A stretch of DNA of 64,000 nt from Achatina immaculata (taxonomy: Eukaryota > Mollusca > Gastropoda > Stylommatophora > Achatinidae): contig CM019707.1 in assembly GCA_009760885.1 (NCBI GenBank), positions 35,236,145 to 35,300,144 of the forward strand. The letters run 5' to 3'. This document shows positions 21,526 through 33,021 of this stretch, one piece after another; position 1 is the first letter of the stretch; each line of letters opens with the position of its first letter. The notes below the pieces were generated by a model. It ran no database searches and had not been told where the DNA came from. It saw only the letters and a program-made list of their open reading frames with translations. The translations under genes and the position numbers were made by a program.

Positions 21526-22290
21526 GGGGAAAACACAAGAGGAAATAAATGAACTCATTAACAAACATACAAGTGGACATAATCATGTATAAATACGGAT
21601 CAGTGAACAAGGGGAGCTAGAAGTGGTTGAGGTTTTGCAGCAAACCAAGGAGGTGAAATGCTCAAACTCATATATAAACACCTGCTCAGGTATGTGCATG
21701 GAAACAGAGGCCATCACACAAGCATTGAAATGGGCAGTTACACTGAAAACACACCACATCACCAGCATTACTGACTCTCAAAAACTGTTAAATAAAGCGG
21801 AACAAAAAGCCAGTTAGAAGTGAATGGCAAGAAATAATTCATAAATCCCACATCAAACACATCACATGGATATACTGTCCAGGCCGTTCCAAGCCAACCA
21901 GCCAGGAGCAACAGCCAAACCAGAGGGTCTCATCAAAATAGACAAAGTTGGCCTATACAGATCCATCAAGCAACAACTTGACGATCAAGTGCAAAGCAAC
22001 TTCCTCCAAAGTACCTATCACATACAACTCAATGTACATGTAGCCAAGGGCAGTGGTTGCAAATCCCAACTAAATGCTAGATCACAGGCAACACCCAGTC
22101 AACACAACATTGGAGAAAAACACTGAAGGACATCCTGATGTCAAAAGTCAAACATGTATGGGCAGGCCCAGAGTGTAATGAGGCCGCTCCCCAGGACCAG
22201 CAACAGAGTTAGGCCCCTTGTTACAGTTACAGAGCTGACGGAGTTGGTACAAGACAGGTTGAAACTTGTTGATTTTCTGTATTGAGGAGC
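21526..22290 (+). pseudogene. Retroelement RNase H fragment, copy B with downstream part
   Basis: Duplicate of 19656-20282 followed by the contiguous remainder of the element (VKHVWAGPECNEAAP). The first catalytic Asp is replaced by Tyr (AAA TAC GGA at about 21591). An A-rich stretch near 22324 may be the tail. Confidence 0.65.
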
Positions 22291-22621
22291 CATACTATGT
22301 TGAAAGAGGACTTTTATCAGATTAAAAAAAACAAACAAACTGTTGTAATATCTGACAGTGACACCTCATGAGTTTCATTAATTATGAAGTGGAACAGTGG
22401 AGTGACAGCTGTCTGTACCAGCAGACCAGAGCTGGCCAGGATCTTGAGTCTTCCCAGAGGATGTTGTTTTACTTAAGCCTGGCTGATGGTGTAGGTGTTG
22501 AAGTGTTTGTCATGGTGGTGGAGCCTGTACTGAAGCCCGCAGATTTCTTGGGTTCACCCCAGGAATTCAAGCAACAGCACCACCACTGTTACCCACTTTG
22601 TGTGTTTGGCTTGATGTACAT

Positions 22622-22858
22622 CTTTCCAGATCACGTACATGTTTCCAGGTCATCACGTACATGTTTCCAGGTCATCATGTACATGTTTCCAGGTAATCAT
22701 GTACATGTTTCCAGGTCATCACGTACATGTTTCCAGGTTATCACGTACATGTTTCCAGGTCATCACGTACATGTTTCCAGGTCATCACGTACATGTTTCC
22801 AGGTCATCATGTACATGTTTCCAGGTCATCATGTACATGTTTCCAGGTCATCATGTAG
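22622..22858. repeat. 22-bp minisatellite
   Basis: About 11 copies of a 22-bp unit built on GTACATGTTTCCAGGTCATC. The ACATGT and GTAC palindromes in the unit make it rich in small inverted repeats. Two + frames are open through it. Confidence 0.94.
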
Positions 22859-22859
22859 T

Positions 22860-23421
22860 CAGCTACAAGAACATCCACAGTAACAGCAGAAGAAACTGAA
22901 AACTTTTTCTGTTAACTTTTATAACATTTCATTATGTATATAAATAACATTTACACATAAGAGATTTCTGACCTGAGCTTCAGGAAAACATCCTGTGTAA
23001 CTGTTTCATGTTATACACAGAATTTGTTGCTGCTGATCCGTGGTAGAAACTTGTTGTATTTTGTAGATTTTTCTGGAGTTTTTCATCACTGAACCATGAA
23101 GACCTGGTATACTTTTGTTGGTGTGTAGTTCCTGTGAATGTTCATGGAGTAAGTTATTCACTGTTTTAAATGAGTGATTTTGGTTGCTGTTTTACACTAT
23201 ATTTTGTGTCATTGTTAAATCATTGATGTGAGTTTTTAATGTGTGTGTTATGGATACGGTGAATATATTTGTAAGTTAATTTGAAGGAAGTTTTGTGTAG
23301 ATTATTGTGAATAGTTTTTGGTTTGATAGTTTTTTTTAAAATCATGTTTTGTTCCTTTTAAATAAAAGAGCATAATTTTAAGAGTACTCAGATTAATTTA
23401 GATTATCAATTTCTACTAAAC
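22860..23421. other. Non-coding sequence, nothing recognised
   Basis: AT-rich sequence with many stops in every frame; no element recognised. Confidence 0.6.
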
Positions 23422-23585
23422 ATTCAGACCAGTTAGATGTAGCAGCACCCCAGAGTGAATATAAATGACACAGAGAAGATGCTGATGTCCTTTATGCATA
23501 GAAAACATTTTGTATCATCATCATCGTGTGCCATCTTCAGTACAAAAGTTGTTGATCATGAATCTTGATATCATCATCATCATCA

Positions 23586-23990
23586 TCATGTGCCGTGCCG
23601 ACTGGCGTTGGCTATTATGCTTCTCCAGAGTACACGATCCTTCATGCAGGCCATCAGCTCAGTTGATGATCTCCTCTCACACCATCCCGTCAGACTGTCC
23701 AGTATCATTTCTCTTGGTCTTCCTCTTGATCTTCTTCCTTCTATTTTTCCTGTTGTTATAATATTTTCAATGCCCCCTCTTCTCATTGCATGTCCTATGA
23801 AAGTACATTGTCTCTCTCTTATCTTTTTGACAAGGTTTTTTGTCTCTCCAGCTCTTCTCCTACATTCTTCATTAGTTATTTTTGCTGTCCAGGGGATTCG
23901 CAACATTCTTCTAATAAACCACATTTCTGCTGCTTCCAATCTTGATATCCCTGACAATTTTAAAGCACAAAAAGTTGACAACTTTCATTA
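23586..23990 (-). pseudogene. LINE reverse-transcriptase C-terminal fragment, copy A
   Basis: Minus-strand ORF of about 130 residues containing RLEAAEMWFIRRMLRIPWTA, a basic IRERQCTFIGHAMRR segment, GRRSRGRPREMILDSLTGW and a DRVLWRSII ending. These are hallmarks of the C-terminal region of RTE-type LINE ORFs, downstream of the polymerase domain. The polymerase itself is absent, so this is a 5'-truncated insertion. It is a different subfamily from the YADD-bearing fragments elsewhere in the window. A (CAT)n stretch lies at its 3' end near 23570-23588. Confidence 0.85.
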
Positions 23991-24061
23991 TTTGGCTTGT
24001 CTAAGATGGTGTGAGAAGAAGAATAGTTGTGTAACTTTAACTGTGTACGCCTACCTACAGG

Positions 24062-24660
24062 TAGGTTTAGGTGGGACAGCATGGACAGGTACACATGCTG
24101 CAGAACAGTTTGTTAAGACAACATGGACAGGTTAATGTGTCCCAGAACAGTATGTTAGGACAGCATGGACAGGTACACATGTGTGTCATAGCAGTTTGTT
24201 AGGACAGCATGGACAGGTACACATGTGTCATAGCAGCTTGTTAGGACAGCATGGACAGGTACACATGTGTCATAGCAGCTTGTTAGGACAGCATGGACAG
24301 GTACACATGTGTGTCATAGCAGTTTGTTAGGACAGCATAGACAGGTACACATGTGTCATAGCAGCTTGTTAGGACAGCATGGACAGGTACACGTGTGTCA
24401 TAGCAGCTTGTTAGGACAGCATGGACAGGTACACATGTGTCATAGCAGTTTGTTAGGACAGCATGGACAGGTACACATGTGTCATAGCAGTTTGTTAGGA
24501 CAGCATGGACAGGTACACATGTGTCATAGCAGCTTGTTAGGACAGCATGGACAGGTACACATGTGTCATAGCAGCTTGTTAGGACAGCATGGACAGGTAC
24601 ACATGTGTCATAGCAGCTTGTTAGGACAGCATGGACAGGTACATGTGTGTCATAGCAGTT
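24062..24660. repeat. 42/44-bp minisatellite, copy A
   Basis: About 14 copies of a unit containing GGACAGCATGGACAGGTACA and GTGTCATAGCAGCTTGTTA. Some units have an extra GT (44 bp). Confidence 0.95.
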
Positions 24661-25104
24661 CAGAAAAGAGCAAGACCCAATTATACTGTGGCTGTGTAAA
24701 ATGATTATTTTATGTTTATATTTTGTTAATGTTCGTTTTGTGTTTATATTATACAGTGGGGGTAAATGTGTTAAGTAATTTTATGAAATATAATCAGTAT
24801 AAATTATATTGTTATGTAGTTGGCTCTTTGATTGTAGCTTTTTGTTGTTTTTTCAGACTGATCCAGTGTGGCTGTGAGCTGTTGACTATAATAAACTGAT
24901 TTATACAGACTTGTTTTTTTCCCCTGAAATTGTTCATCTGATTCAGACCAGTTAGATGTAGCAGCACCCCAGAGTGAATATAAATGACACAGAGAAGATG
25001 CTGATGTCCTTTATGCATAGAAAACATTTTGTATCATCATCATCGTGTGCCATCTTCAGTACAAAAGTTGTTGATCATGAATCTTGATATCATCATCATC
25101 ATCA

Positions 25105-25509
25105 TCATGTGCCGTGCCGACTGGCGTTGGCTATTATGCTTCTCCAGAGTACACGATCCTTCATGCAGGCCATCAGCTCAGTTGATGATCTCCTCTCACA
25201 CCATCCCGTCAGACTGTCCAGTATCATTTCTCTTGGTCTTCCTCTTGATCTTCTTCCTTCTATTTTTCCTGTTGTTATAATATTTTCAATGCCCCCTCTT
25301 CTCATTGCATGTCCTATGAAAGTACATTGTCTCTCTCTTATCTTTTTGACAAGGTTTTTTGTCTCTCCAGCTCTTCTCCTACATTCTTCATTAGTTATTT
25401 TTGCTGTCCAGGGGATTCGCAACATTCTTCTAATAAACCACATTTCTGCTGCTTCCAATCTTGATATCCCTGACAATTTTAAAGCACAAAAAGTTGACAA
25501 CTTTCATTA
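25105..25509 (-). pseudogene. LINE reverse-transcriptase C-terminal fragment, copy B
   Basis: Duplicate of 23586-23990 with an identical predicted protein. Confidence 0.85.
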
Positions 25510-25582
25510 TTTGGCTTGTCTAAGATGGTGTGAGAAGAAGAATAGTTGTGTAACTTTAACTGTGTACGCCTACCTACAGGTA

Positions 25583-26181
25583 GGTTTAGGTGGGACAGCA
25601 TGGACAGGTACACGTGCTGCAGAACAGTTTGTTAAGACAACATGGACAGGTTAATGTGTCCCAGAACAGTATGTTAGGACAGCATGGACAGGTACACATG
25701 TGTGTCATAGCAGTTTGTTAGGACAGCATGGACAGGTACACATGTGTGTCATAGCAGTTTGTTAGGACAGCATGGACAGGTACACATGTGTCATAGCAGC
25801 TTGTTAGGACAGCATGGACAGGTACACATGTGTGTCATAGCAGTTTGTTAGGACAGCATAGACAGGTACACATGTGTCATAGCAGCTTGTTAGGACAGCA
25901 TGGACAGGTACATGTGTGTCATAGCAGCTTGTTAGGACAGCATGGACAGGTACACATGTGTCATAGCAGTTTGTTAGGACAGCATGGACAGGTACACATG
26001 TGTCATAGCAGTTTGTTAGGACAGCATGGACAGGTACACATGTGTCATAGCAGCTTGTTAGGACAGCATGGACAGGTACACATGTGTCATAGCAGCTTGT
26101 TAGGACAGCATGGACAGGTACACATGTGTCATAGCAGCTTGTTAGGACAGCATGGACAGGTACATGTGTGTCATAGCAGTT
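25583..26181. repeat. 42/44-bp minisatellite, copy B
   Basis: Duplicate of 24062-24660. Unit order differs slightly in the first few units, with one extra GTGTGT-type unit and one fewer plain unit. Confidence 0.95.
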
Positions 26182-26599
26182 CAGAAAAGAGCAAGACCCA
26201 ATTATACTGTGGCTGTGTAAAATGATTATTTTATGTTTATATTTTGTTAATGTTCGTTTTGTGTTTATATTATACAGTGGGGGTAAATGTGTTAAGTAAT
26301 TTTATGAAATATAATCAGTATATTATATTGTTATGTAGTTGGCTCTTTGATTGTAGCTTTTTGTTGTTTTTTCAGACTGATCCAGTGTGGCTGTGAGCTG
26401 TTGACTATAATAAACTGATTTATACAGACTTGTTTTTTTCCCCTGAAATTGTTCATCTGATTTATATCAGTTGTGTTGCCCACACTCAGTGTAGTCTGTT
26501 GTTTTCATTATTTGGTTATATGTATGTAATTATTTGTACTGGGTGTCTGAGTGTTGCTGGCCAACACTGGTTTGCCAGCCCTCCTGATAACTGTGACAT

Positions 26600-28365
26600 C
26601 CTCCAGATGCTTTGCCATCCCAGTAACTATGCTGTCCCTCACCCCAGTAACCATGCCATCCCTCACCCTAGTAACTGCCATCCCTCACCCCAAGTAACCA
26701 TGCCATCCCTCACCCTAGTAACTGCCATCCCTCACCCCAAGTAACCATGCCATCCCTCACCCTAGTAACCATGCCATCCTTCACCCTAGTAACTGCCATC
26801 CCTCACCCTAGTAACCATGCCATCCCTCACCCCAAGTAACCATGCCATCCCTCACCCTAGTAACTGCCATCCCTCACCCCAGTAACCATGCCATCCCTCA
26901 CCCTAGTAACTGCCATCCCTCACCCCAAGTAACCATGCCATCTCTCACCCTAGTAACTGCCATCCCTCACCCTAGTAACTGCCATCCCTCACCCCAAGTA
27001 ACCATGCCATCCCTCACCCTAGTAACTGCCATCCCTCACCCCAAGTAACCATGCCATCCTTCACCCTAGTAACTGCCATCCCTCACCCTAGTAACTGCCA
27101 TCCCTCACCCCAAGTAACTATGCCATCCCTCACCCTAGTAACTGCCATCCCTCACCCCAAGTAAAAATGCCATCCCTCACCCTAGTAACTGCCATCCCTC
27201 ACCCTAGTAACTGCCATCCCTCATCCCAAGTAACCATGCCATCCCTCACCCTAGTAACTGCCATCCCTCACCCCAAGTAACCATGCCATCCCTCACCCTA
27301 GTAACTGCCATCCCTCACCCTAGTAACTGCCATCCCTCACCCCAAGTAACCATGCCATCCCTCACCCTCAGTAACCATGCCATCCCTCACCCCAAGTAAC
27401 TTGTGCCATCCCTCACCCTAGTAACTGCCATCCCTCACCCCAAGTAACTGCCATCCCTCACCCCAAGTAACTTGTGCCATCCTCACCCTAGTAACTGCCA
27501 TCCCTCACCCTAGTAACTGCCATCCCTCACCCCAAGTAACTTGTGCCATCCCTCACCCTAGTAACTGCCATCCCTCACCCCAAGTAACTTGTGCCATCCC
27601 TCACCCTAGTAACTGCCATCCCTCACCCTAGTAACTGCCATCCCTCACCCCAAGTACTTGTGCCATCCCTCACCCTAGTAACTGCCATCCCTCACCCTAG
27701 TAACTGCCATCCCTCACCCTAGTAACTGCCATCCCTCACCCTAGTAACTGCCATCCCTCACCCCAAGTAACTTGTGCCATCCCTCACCCTAGTAACTGCC
27801 ATCCCTCACCCTAGTAACTGCCATCCCTCACCCCAAGTAACTTGTGCCATCCTCACCCTAGTAACTGCCATCCCTCACCCTAGTAACTGCCATCCCTCAC
27901 CCCAAGTAACTTGTGCCATCCCTCACCCTAGTAACTGCCATCCCTCACCCTAGTAACTGCCATCCCTCACCCTAGTAACTGCCATCCCTCCCTAGTAACT
28001 GCCATCCCTCACCCTAGTAACTGCCATCCCTCCCTAGTAACTGCCATCCCTCACCCCAAGTAACTTGTGCCATCCCTCACCCTAGTAACTGCCATCCCTC
28101 ACCCTAGTAACTTGTGCCATCCCTCACCCTAGTAACTGCCATCCCTCACCCCAAGTAACTTGTGCCATCCCTCACCCTAGTAACTGCCATCCCTCACCCC
28201 AAGTAACTGCCATCCCTCACCCCAAGTAACTTGTGCCATCCCTCACCCTAGTAACTGCCATCCCTCACCCTAGTAACTGCCATCCCTCACCCCAAGTAAC
28301 TTGTGCCATCCCTCACCCTAGCAACTGCCATCCCTCACCCCAAGTAACTTGTGCCATCCTAGATG
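26600..28365. repeat. Compound 22/25/26-bp minisatellite
   Basis: About 75 short units built on GCCATCCCTCACCCTAGTAA. Three length variants alternate: a plain 22-bp unit, one ending CCCCAAGTAACCAT (25 bp, common before 27370) and one ending CCCCAAGTAACTTGT (26 bp, common after 27390). The separation of the last two shows regional homogenisation. A shorter piece of the same array recurs at 29960-30197. Confidence 0.95.
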
Positions 28366-28562
28366 CTGCCAGTATTTTTCTTACAGATGACTGTGCTGAG
28401 ATATATTCTTTTGAAAATTTGTTTCAAAGACTTTAAGAATCTGTATCCTCTTACAATTCTTTCCACACACACACCACACGGACACACATGTGCCTTTCTT
28501 TTTTTTTTACTTTTATCAGCATCTAGTATCCAGGTTATTGTGCTCTAGGATTCAAAACAGTT

Positions 28563-29714
28563 TTAGTCAACAATAAAGCAGAAACTGATGTGAGTCATTG
28601 AAAAATAAATTTGATTAGCTTGACTTCCAACATAGATTTGATTAGCTTGACTTCCAACATAGATTTGATTAGCTTGACTTCCAACATAGATTTGATTAGT
28701 TTGACTTCCAACATAGATTTGATTAGTTTGACTTCCAACATAGATTTGATTAGTTTGACTTCCAACATAGATTTGATTAGTTTGACTTCCAACATAGATT
28801 TGATTAGTTTGACTTCCAACATAGATTTGATTAGCTTGACTTCCAACATTAATTTGACTAGCTTGATTTCCAACATAAATTTGATTAGCTTGACTTCCAA
28901 CATTAATTTGACTAGCTTGATTTCCAACGTAAATTTGACTAGCTTGATTTCCAACATAAATTTGATTAGCTTGACTTCCAATATTAATTTGACTAGCTTG
29001 ATTTCCAACATAAATTTGACTAGCTTGATTTCCAACATAAATTTGATTAGCTTGACTTCCAACATTAATTTGATTAGCTTGACTTCCAACATAAATTTGA
29101 TTAGCTTGACTTCCAACATAAATTTGACTAGCTTGATTTCCAACATAAATTTGACTAGCTTGACTTCCAATATTAATTTGACTAGCTTGATTTCCAACAT
29201 AAATTTGATTAGCTTGACTTCCAACATAAATTTGATTAGCTTGACTTCCAACATAAATTTGATTAGTTTGACTTCCAACATAGATTTGACTAGCTTGACT
29301 TCCAACATAAATTTGATTAGCTTGACTTCCAGCATGATGGCATATGACAGTTTTCCCATCAACTTCTCTAAGAAAACTTCCAAATGTTTGCTTTTTATTC
29401 GCAGCTGCAAACCTCAGACCTGGTTCTGTGTTGATGGAACTGATTGTTTTGTGTACAACTGTTTTCCTTTTTTGTATTCTAATAATTATAATTGAAATGT
29501 TGCCCAGTGTGCCTTGCTCTGCAGGAACATATCCTTCATTTTCAGAGGCAGTTTTTCTGTCAAGTGCCATTTTCATTTCTGGATTCATTGCTGGTACCAG
29601 AACTAGGTCTTCAGGCTTAAGAAAGCAGTCCACTCTATACTGACTTACCTCCTTGAGATGGCAGTCCACTCTATACTGACTTACCTCCTTGAGATGGCAG
29701 TCCACTAGCAACAT
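28563..29714 (-). other. 383-codon ORF with nonapeptide repeats; coding status doubtful
   Basis: Minus-strand ORF starting at ATG 29714. About 130 non-repetitive residues (with a duplicated VDCHLKEVSQYR unit at the start, then FLKPEDLVLVPAMNPEMKMA) are followed by about 27 copies of a 9-residue unit such as GSQANQIYV, and a short unique end. I do not recognise the N-terminal part. The repeat tract equals the 27-bp minisatellite, which is also open in a second minus frame (MLEVKLIKF) and in one plus frame. The duplicate at 30457-31608 keeps the same length, but most differences I noticed change residues, which gives no sign of selection on this protein. Confidence 0.25.
28606..29335. repeat. 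27-bp minisatellite, copy A
   Basis: About 27 perfect-length units containing GATTTGATTAGCTTGACTTC then CAACATA. Units at 28606-28850 are mostly of the 'ATAGATTTGATTAG' type, later ones of the 'ATAAATTTGACTAG' or 'ATTAATTTG' types. No unit has lost or gained a base, unlike the other arrays. Confidence 0.95.
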
Positions 29715-29814
29715 TTCATCTTATAACAATAATTTTCTTTCAGTTCATTCATCTAGGATTTTTTAAATACATTTTTTATTGTTTGACTTTTAGTTTGGGC
29801 GAACTAAACGAGGG

Positions 29815-30197
29815 TTTGGTTAGCAGCCCAAATAGCCATGCCATCCTTGATAACCATACCATTCCCCCAAATAGTTTGCCAGCCCCAGTAACCATGCCAT
29901 CCTTGATAACCATACCATTCCCCCAAATAGTTTGCCAGCCCCAGTAACCATGCCATCCCTCACCCCAAGTAACTTGTGCCATCCCTCACCCTAGTAACTT
30001 GTGCCATCCCTCACCCTAGTAACTGCCATCCCTCACCCTAGTAAGTGCCATCCCTCACCCTAGTAACTTGTGCCATCCCTCACCCTAGTAACTTGTGCCA
30101 TCCCTCACCCTAGTAACTGCCATCCCTCACCCCAAGTAACTTGTGCCATCCCTCACCCTAGTAACTGCCATCCCTCACCCTAGTAACTTGTGCCATC
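29815..30197. repeat. 56-bp array joined to 22/26-bp array
   Basis: Two and a half copies of the 56-bp unit (CCATGCCATCCTTGATAACC, CCCCCAAATAGTTTGCCAGC) pass directly into GCCATCCCTCACC units. The two array types share CCAGTAACCATGCCATCC, which suggests that they exchange or that one grew out of the other. Confidence 0.9.
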
Positions 30198-30456
30198 CTA
30201 GATGATGCCAGTATTTTTCTTACAGATGACTGTGCTGAGATATATTCTTTTGAAAATTTGTTTCAAAGACTTTAAGAATCTGTATCCTCTTACAATTCTT
30301 TCCACACACACACCACACGGACAGACACACACACCACACAGACACACATGTGCCTTTCCCACCAAAAACAAAAAAAAAATCAATTTGTTTTTTGTTTTTT
30401 TTACTTTTATCAGCATCTAGTATCCAGGTTATTGTGCTCTAGTATTCAAAACAGTT

Positions 30457-31608
30457 TTAGTCAACAATAAAGCAGAAACTGATGTGAGTCATTGAAAAAT
30501 AAATTTGATTAGCTTGACTTCCAACATAGATTTGATTAGCTTGACTTCCAACATAGATTTGATTAGCTTGACTTCCAACATAGATTTGATTAGCTTGACT
30601 TCCAACATAGATTTGATTAGCTTGACTTCCAACATAGATTTGATTAGCTTGACTTCCAACATAGATTTGATTAGCTTGACTTCCAACATAGATTTGATTA
30701 GCTTGACTTCCAACATTAATTTGATTAGCTTGACTTCCAACATTAATTTGACTAGCTTGATTTCCAACATAAATTTGATTAGCTTGACTTCCAACATTAA
30801 TTTGACTAGCTTGATTTCCAACGTAAATTTGACTAGCTTGATTTCCAACATAAATTTGATTAGCTTGACTTCCAACATTAATTTGACTAGCTTGATTTCC
30901 AACATAAATTTGACTAGCTTGATTTCCAACATAAATTTGATTAGCTTGACTTCCAACATTAATTTGATTAGCTTGACTTCCAACATAAATTTGATTAGCT
31001 TGACTTCCAACATAAATTTGACTAGCTTGATTTCCAACATAAATTTGACTAGCTTGACTTCCAATATTAATTTGACTAGCTTGATTTCCAACATAAATTT
31101 GATTAGCTTGACTTCCAACATAAATTTGACTAGCTTGACTTCCAACATAAATTTGACTAGCTTGACTTCCAACATAGATTTGATTAGCTTGACTTCCAAC
31201 ATAGATTTGATTAGCTTGACCTCCAGCATGATGGCATATGACAGTTTTCCCATCAACTTCTCTAAGAAAACTTCCAAATGTTTGCTTTTTATTCCCAGCC
31301 GCAAACTTCAGACCTGGTTCTGTGTTGATGGAACTGATTGTTTTCTGAACAACTGTTTTCCTTTTTTGTATTCTAATAATTGTAATTGAAATGTTGCCCA
31401 GTGTGCCTTGCTCTGCAGGAACATATCCTTCATTTTCAGAGGCAGTTTTTCTGTCAAGTGCCATTTTCATTTCTGGATTCATTGCTGGTACCAGAACTAG
31501 GTCTTCAGGCTTAAGAAAGCAGTCCACTCTGTACTGATTTACCTCCTTGAGATGGCAGTCCACTCTATACTGACTTACCTCCTTGCGATGGCAGTCCACT
31601 AGCAACAT
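30457..31608 (-). other. 383-codon nonapeptide-repeat ORF, copy 2; coding status doubtful
   Basis: Diverged duplicate of 28563-29714 with the same start, stop and codon count. Several N-terminal residues differ (for example HLKEV to HRKEV and VVHKT to VVQKT). Truncated versions occur after the later duplications at 32987-33538 and 35090-35542, where the repeat tract is cut and fused to other sequence. Confidence 0.25.
30500..31230. repeat. 27-bp minisatellite, copy B
   Basis: Same unit and about the same copy number as 28606-29335. In the first part all units are the AGCTTG type, whereas copy A has AGTTTG units there. Confidence 0.95.
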
Positions 31609-31714
31609 TTCATCTTATAACAATAATTTTCTTTCAGTTCATTCATCTAGGATTTTTGAAATACATTTTTTATTGTTTGACTTTTAGGTTGGGCGAACTA
31701 AATGAGGGTTTGGT

Positions 31715-32220
31715 TAGCAGCCCAAATAGCCATGCCATCCTTGATAACCATACCATTCCCACAAACAGTTTACCAGCCCCAGTAACCATACCATCCTTGA
31801 TAACCAGACCATTCCCCCAAATAGTTTGCCAGCCCCAGTAACCCTGCCATCCTTGATAACCAGACCATTCCCCCAAATAGTTTACCAGCCCCAGTAACCA
31901 GACCATTCCCCCAAACAGTTTACCAGATCCAGTAACCATGCCATCCTTGATAACCATACCATTCCTTCAAACAGTCTACCAGCCCCAGTAACCATGCCAT
32001 TCTTGATAACCAGACCATTCCCCCAAATAGTTTGCCAGCCCCAGTAACCATACCATCCTTGATAACCAGACCATTCCCCCAAATAGTTTGCCAGCCCTAG
32101 AAACCATGCCATCCTTGATAACCAGACCATTACCCCAAATAGTTTACCAGCCCCAGTAACCATGTCATCCTTGATAACCATACCATTACCCCAAATAGCT
32201 TACCAGCCCCAGTAACCATA
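31715..32220. repeat. 56-bp minisatellite
   Basis: About nine units with GATAACCAGACCATTCCCCC and AAATAGTTTGCCAGCCCCAG. Some units are missing the CCATCCTTGATAACC half. Repeated at 33645-34150 and 35649-36153 by the later duplications. Confidence 0.93.
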
Positions 32221-32630
32221 AGTAAGGTGACAATATGCACCCCTGACGGACCCCTTGTTTTATGTCAAACCAAGTTGTTGTTTCATCATTTATTCTTACT
32301 GCTGCTTGTTGGTCTAGATACAGCAGTGATGTTAATTGTATCAAATATGTTGGAAATCCCATTTTTTCCATTATTTCCCAAAGTTTCTGGTGTTGTACAC
32401 AATCAAATGCCTTTGAGTAGTCTATAAAGGATAAATATAGATTCACATTAAACTCTCTGCATTTCTCTATTATTAATCTTATATTGAATATATGATCTCT
32501 TGATCCTCTTCCTTGCCTGAAACCATCTTGGACCATATTGACTTTTTTAATTTCTTTCGAAGTCTACCCATTATGATTTTTAACAGAATTTTACTGACAT
32601 GACCAATCAGAGCAACAGTTCTGTAAGGGA
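32216..32630 (-). pseudogene. RTE-like LINE fragment (palm motifs A-B), copy 1
   Basis: Minus-strand reverse-transcriptase piece with VQDGFRQGRGSRDHIFNI, LSFIDYSKAFDCVQH (motif A aspartate) and QGVRQGCILSPYL (motif B). It is cut off before the YADD box, where the 56-bp array begins. Upstream it loses frame near 32545 and is cut at TTCTGTAAG, where a 62-bp array begins. It is flanked on both sides by minisatellites, so both ends are rearrangement breakpoints rather than an ordinary 5' truncation. Confidence 0.88.
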
Positions 32631-32825
32631 GCAGGTGGTGTATGAAAAACAGCAGAACTCTCAGAGCCATGGCGCCATGTTGTTACAAGGGAGCAGGTGG
32701 TGTATGAAAAACAGCAGAACTCTCAGAGCCATGGCGCCATGTTGTTACAAGGGAGCAGGTGGTGTATGAAAAACAGCAGAACTCTCAGAGCCAGGGCACC
32801 ATGTTGTTACAAGGGAGCAGATGTA
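32627..32825. repeat. 62-bp minisatellite, three units
   Basis: Three units containing GGGAGCAGGTGGTGTATGAA and CTCTCAGAGCCATGG. Found again at 34557-34755 and 36560-36758, and as a more diverged version at 38512-38705 and 40432-40625. Confidence 0.9.
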
Positions 32826-33021
32826 TGAGAGGTGACAGAGCAAGCGAGTCATGTTGTTGCTATGGAGGTGTGTGTGTATGGGGGGGGGGGGGGAATTGGA
32901 GAGGTGGCACAGTGTCACCCGCCATGTTGTGTGGAAAACGAAATCGATTACTTTTACCCAAACTGTCCTCACACTTCATGAAGGGTTCACATGCGAGTCC
33001 TGCAACGTAACGTATACCACA
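32826..33021. repeat. Unidentified unit with a poly-G run, present five times
   Basis: Contains a (GT)n-ATG-(G)14 stretch at 32871-32893 and then a unique segment (GAAATCGATTACTTTTACCC). Full versions at 34756-35017, 36759-37020, 38706-38975 and 40626-40890 extend further to GTGTGTGGCAACATATTGTA. The poly-G length varies from 12 to 14 among copies. Function unknown; no coding signal. Confidence 0.75.

Larger units (their letters stand above)
18411..22152. repeat. 1869-bp tandem duplication (mariner + RNase H block)
   Basis: 18414-20282 and 20283-22152 are nearly identical. I noticed only two differences: one extra C at about 21226 and G to T at about 21594. The first copy ends ...GTCAAAAG joined to GCAGAAAACTG, while the second continues ...GTCAAAAGTCAAAC. 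The join shares AAG with the end of the 41-bp array, a 3-bp microhomology. Confidence 0.95.
23422..26459. repeat. 1519-bp tandem duplication (LINE tail + 42-bp array)
   Basis: 23422-24940 and 24941-26459 are head-to-tail copies with few differences. The junction TTCATCTGATT/CAGACC shares ATT between the tail (CTGATTTATATC) and the head (AACATTCAGACC). Confidence 0.95.
28359..32220. repeat. 1839-1894-bp tandem duplication (27-bp array block)
   Basis: 28359 to about 30197 is repeated from 30198. The two copies differ at scattered bases and by an insertion of about 55 bases near 30320-30400 (an extra CA-rich and A/T-rich stretch), which changes the offset from 1839 to 1894. The copies are clearly more diverged than the other duplicates, so this one is older. 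The junction lies inside the 22/26-bp array. Confidence 0.88.

Noticed and set aside
28595..29495. Second minus-frame (MLEVKLIKF) and plus-frame (ISLTSNIDL) repeat ORFs
   Set aside because: Alternative readings of the same 27-bp array. No non-repetitive domain of note, and the three frames cannot all be coding.
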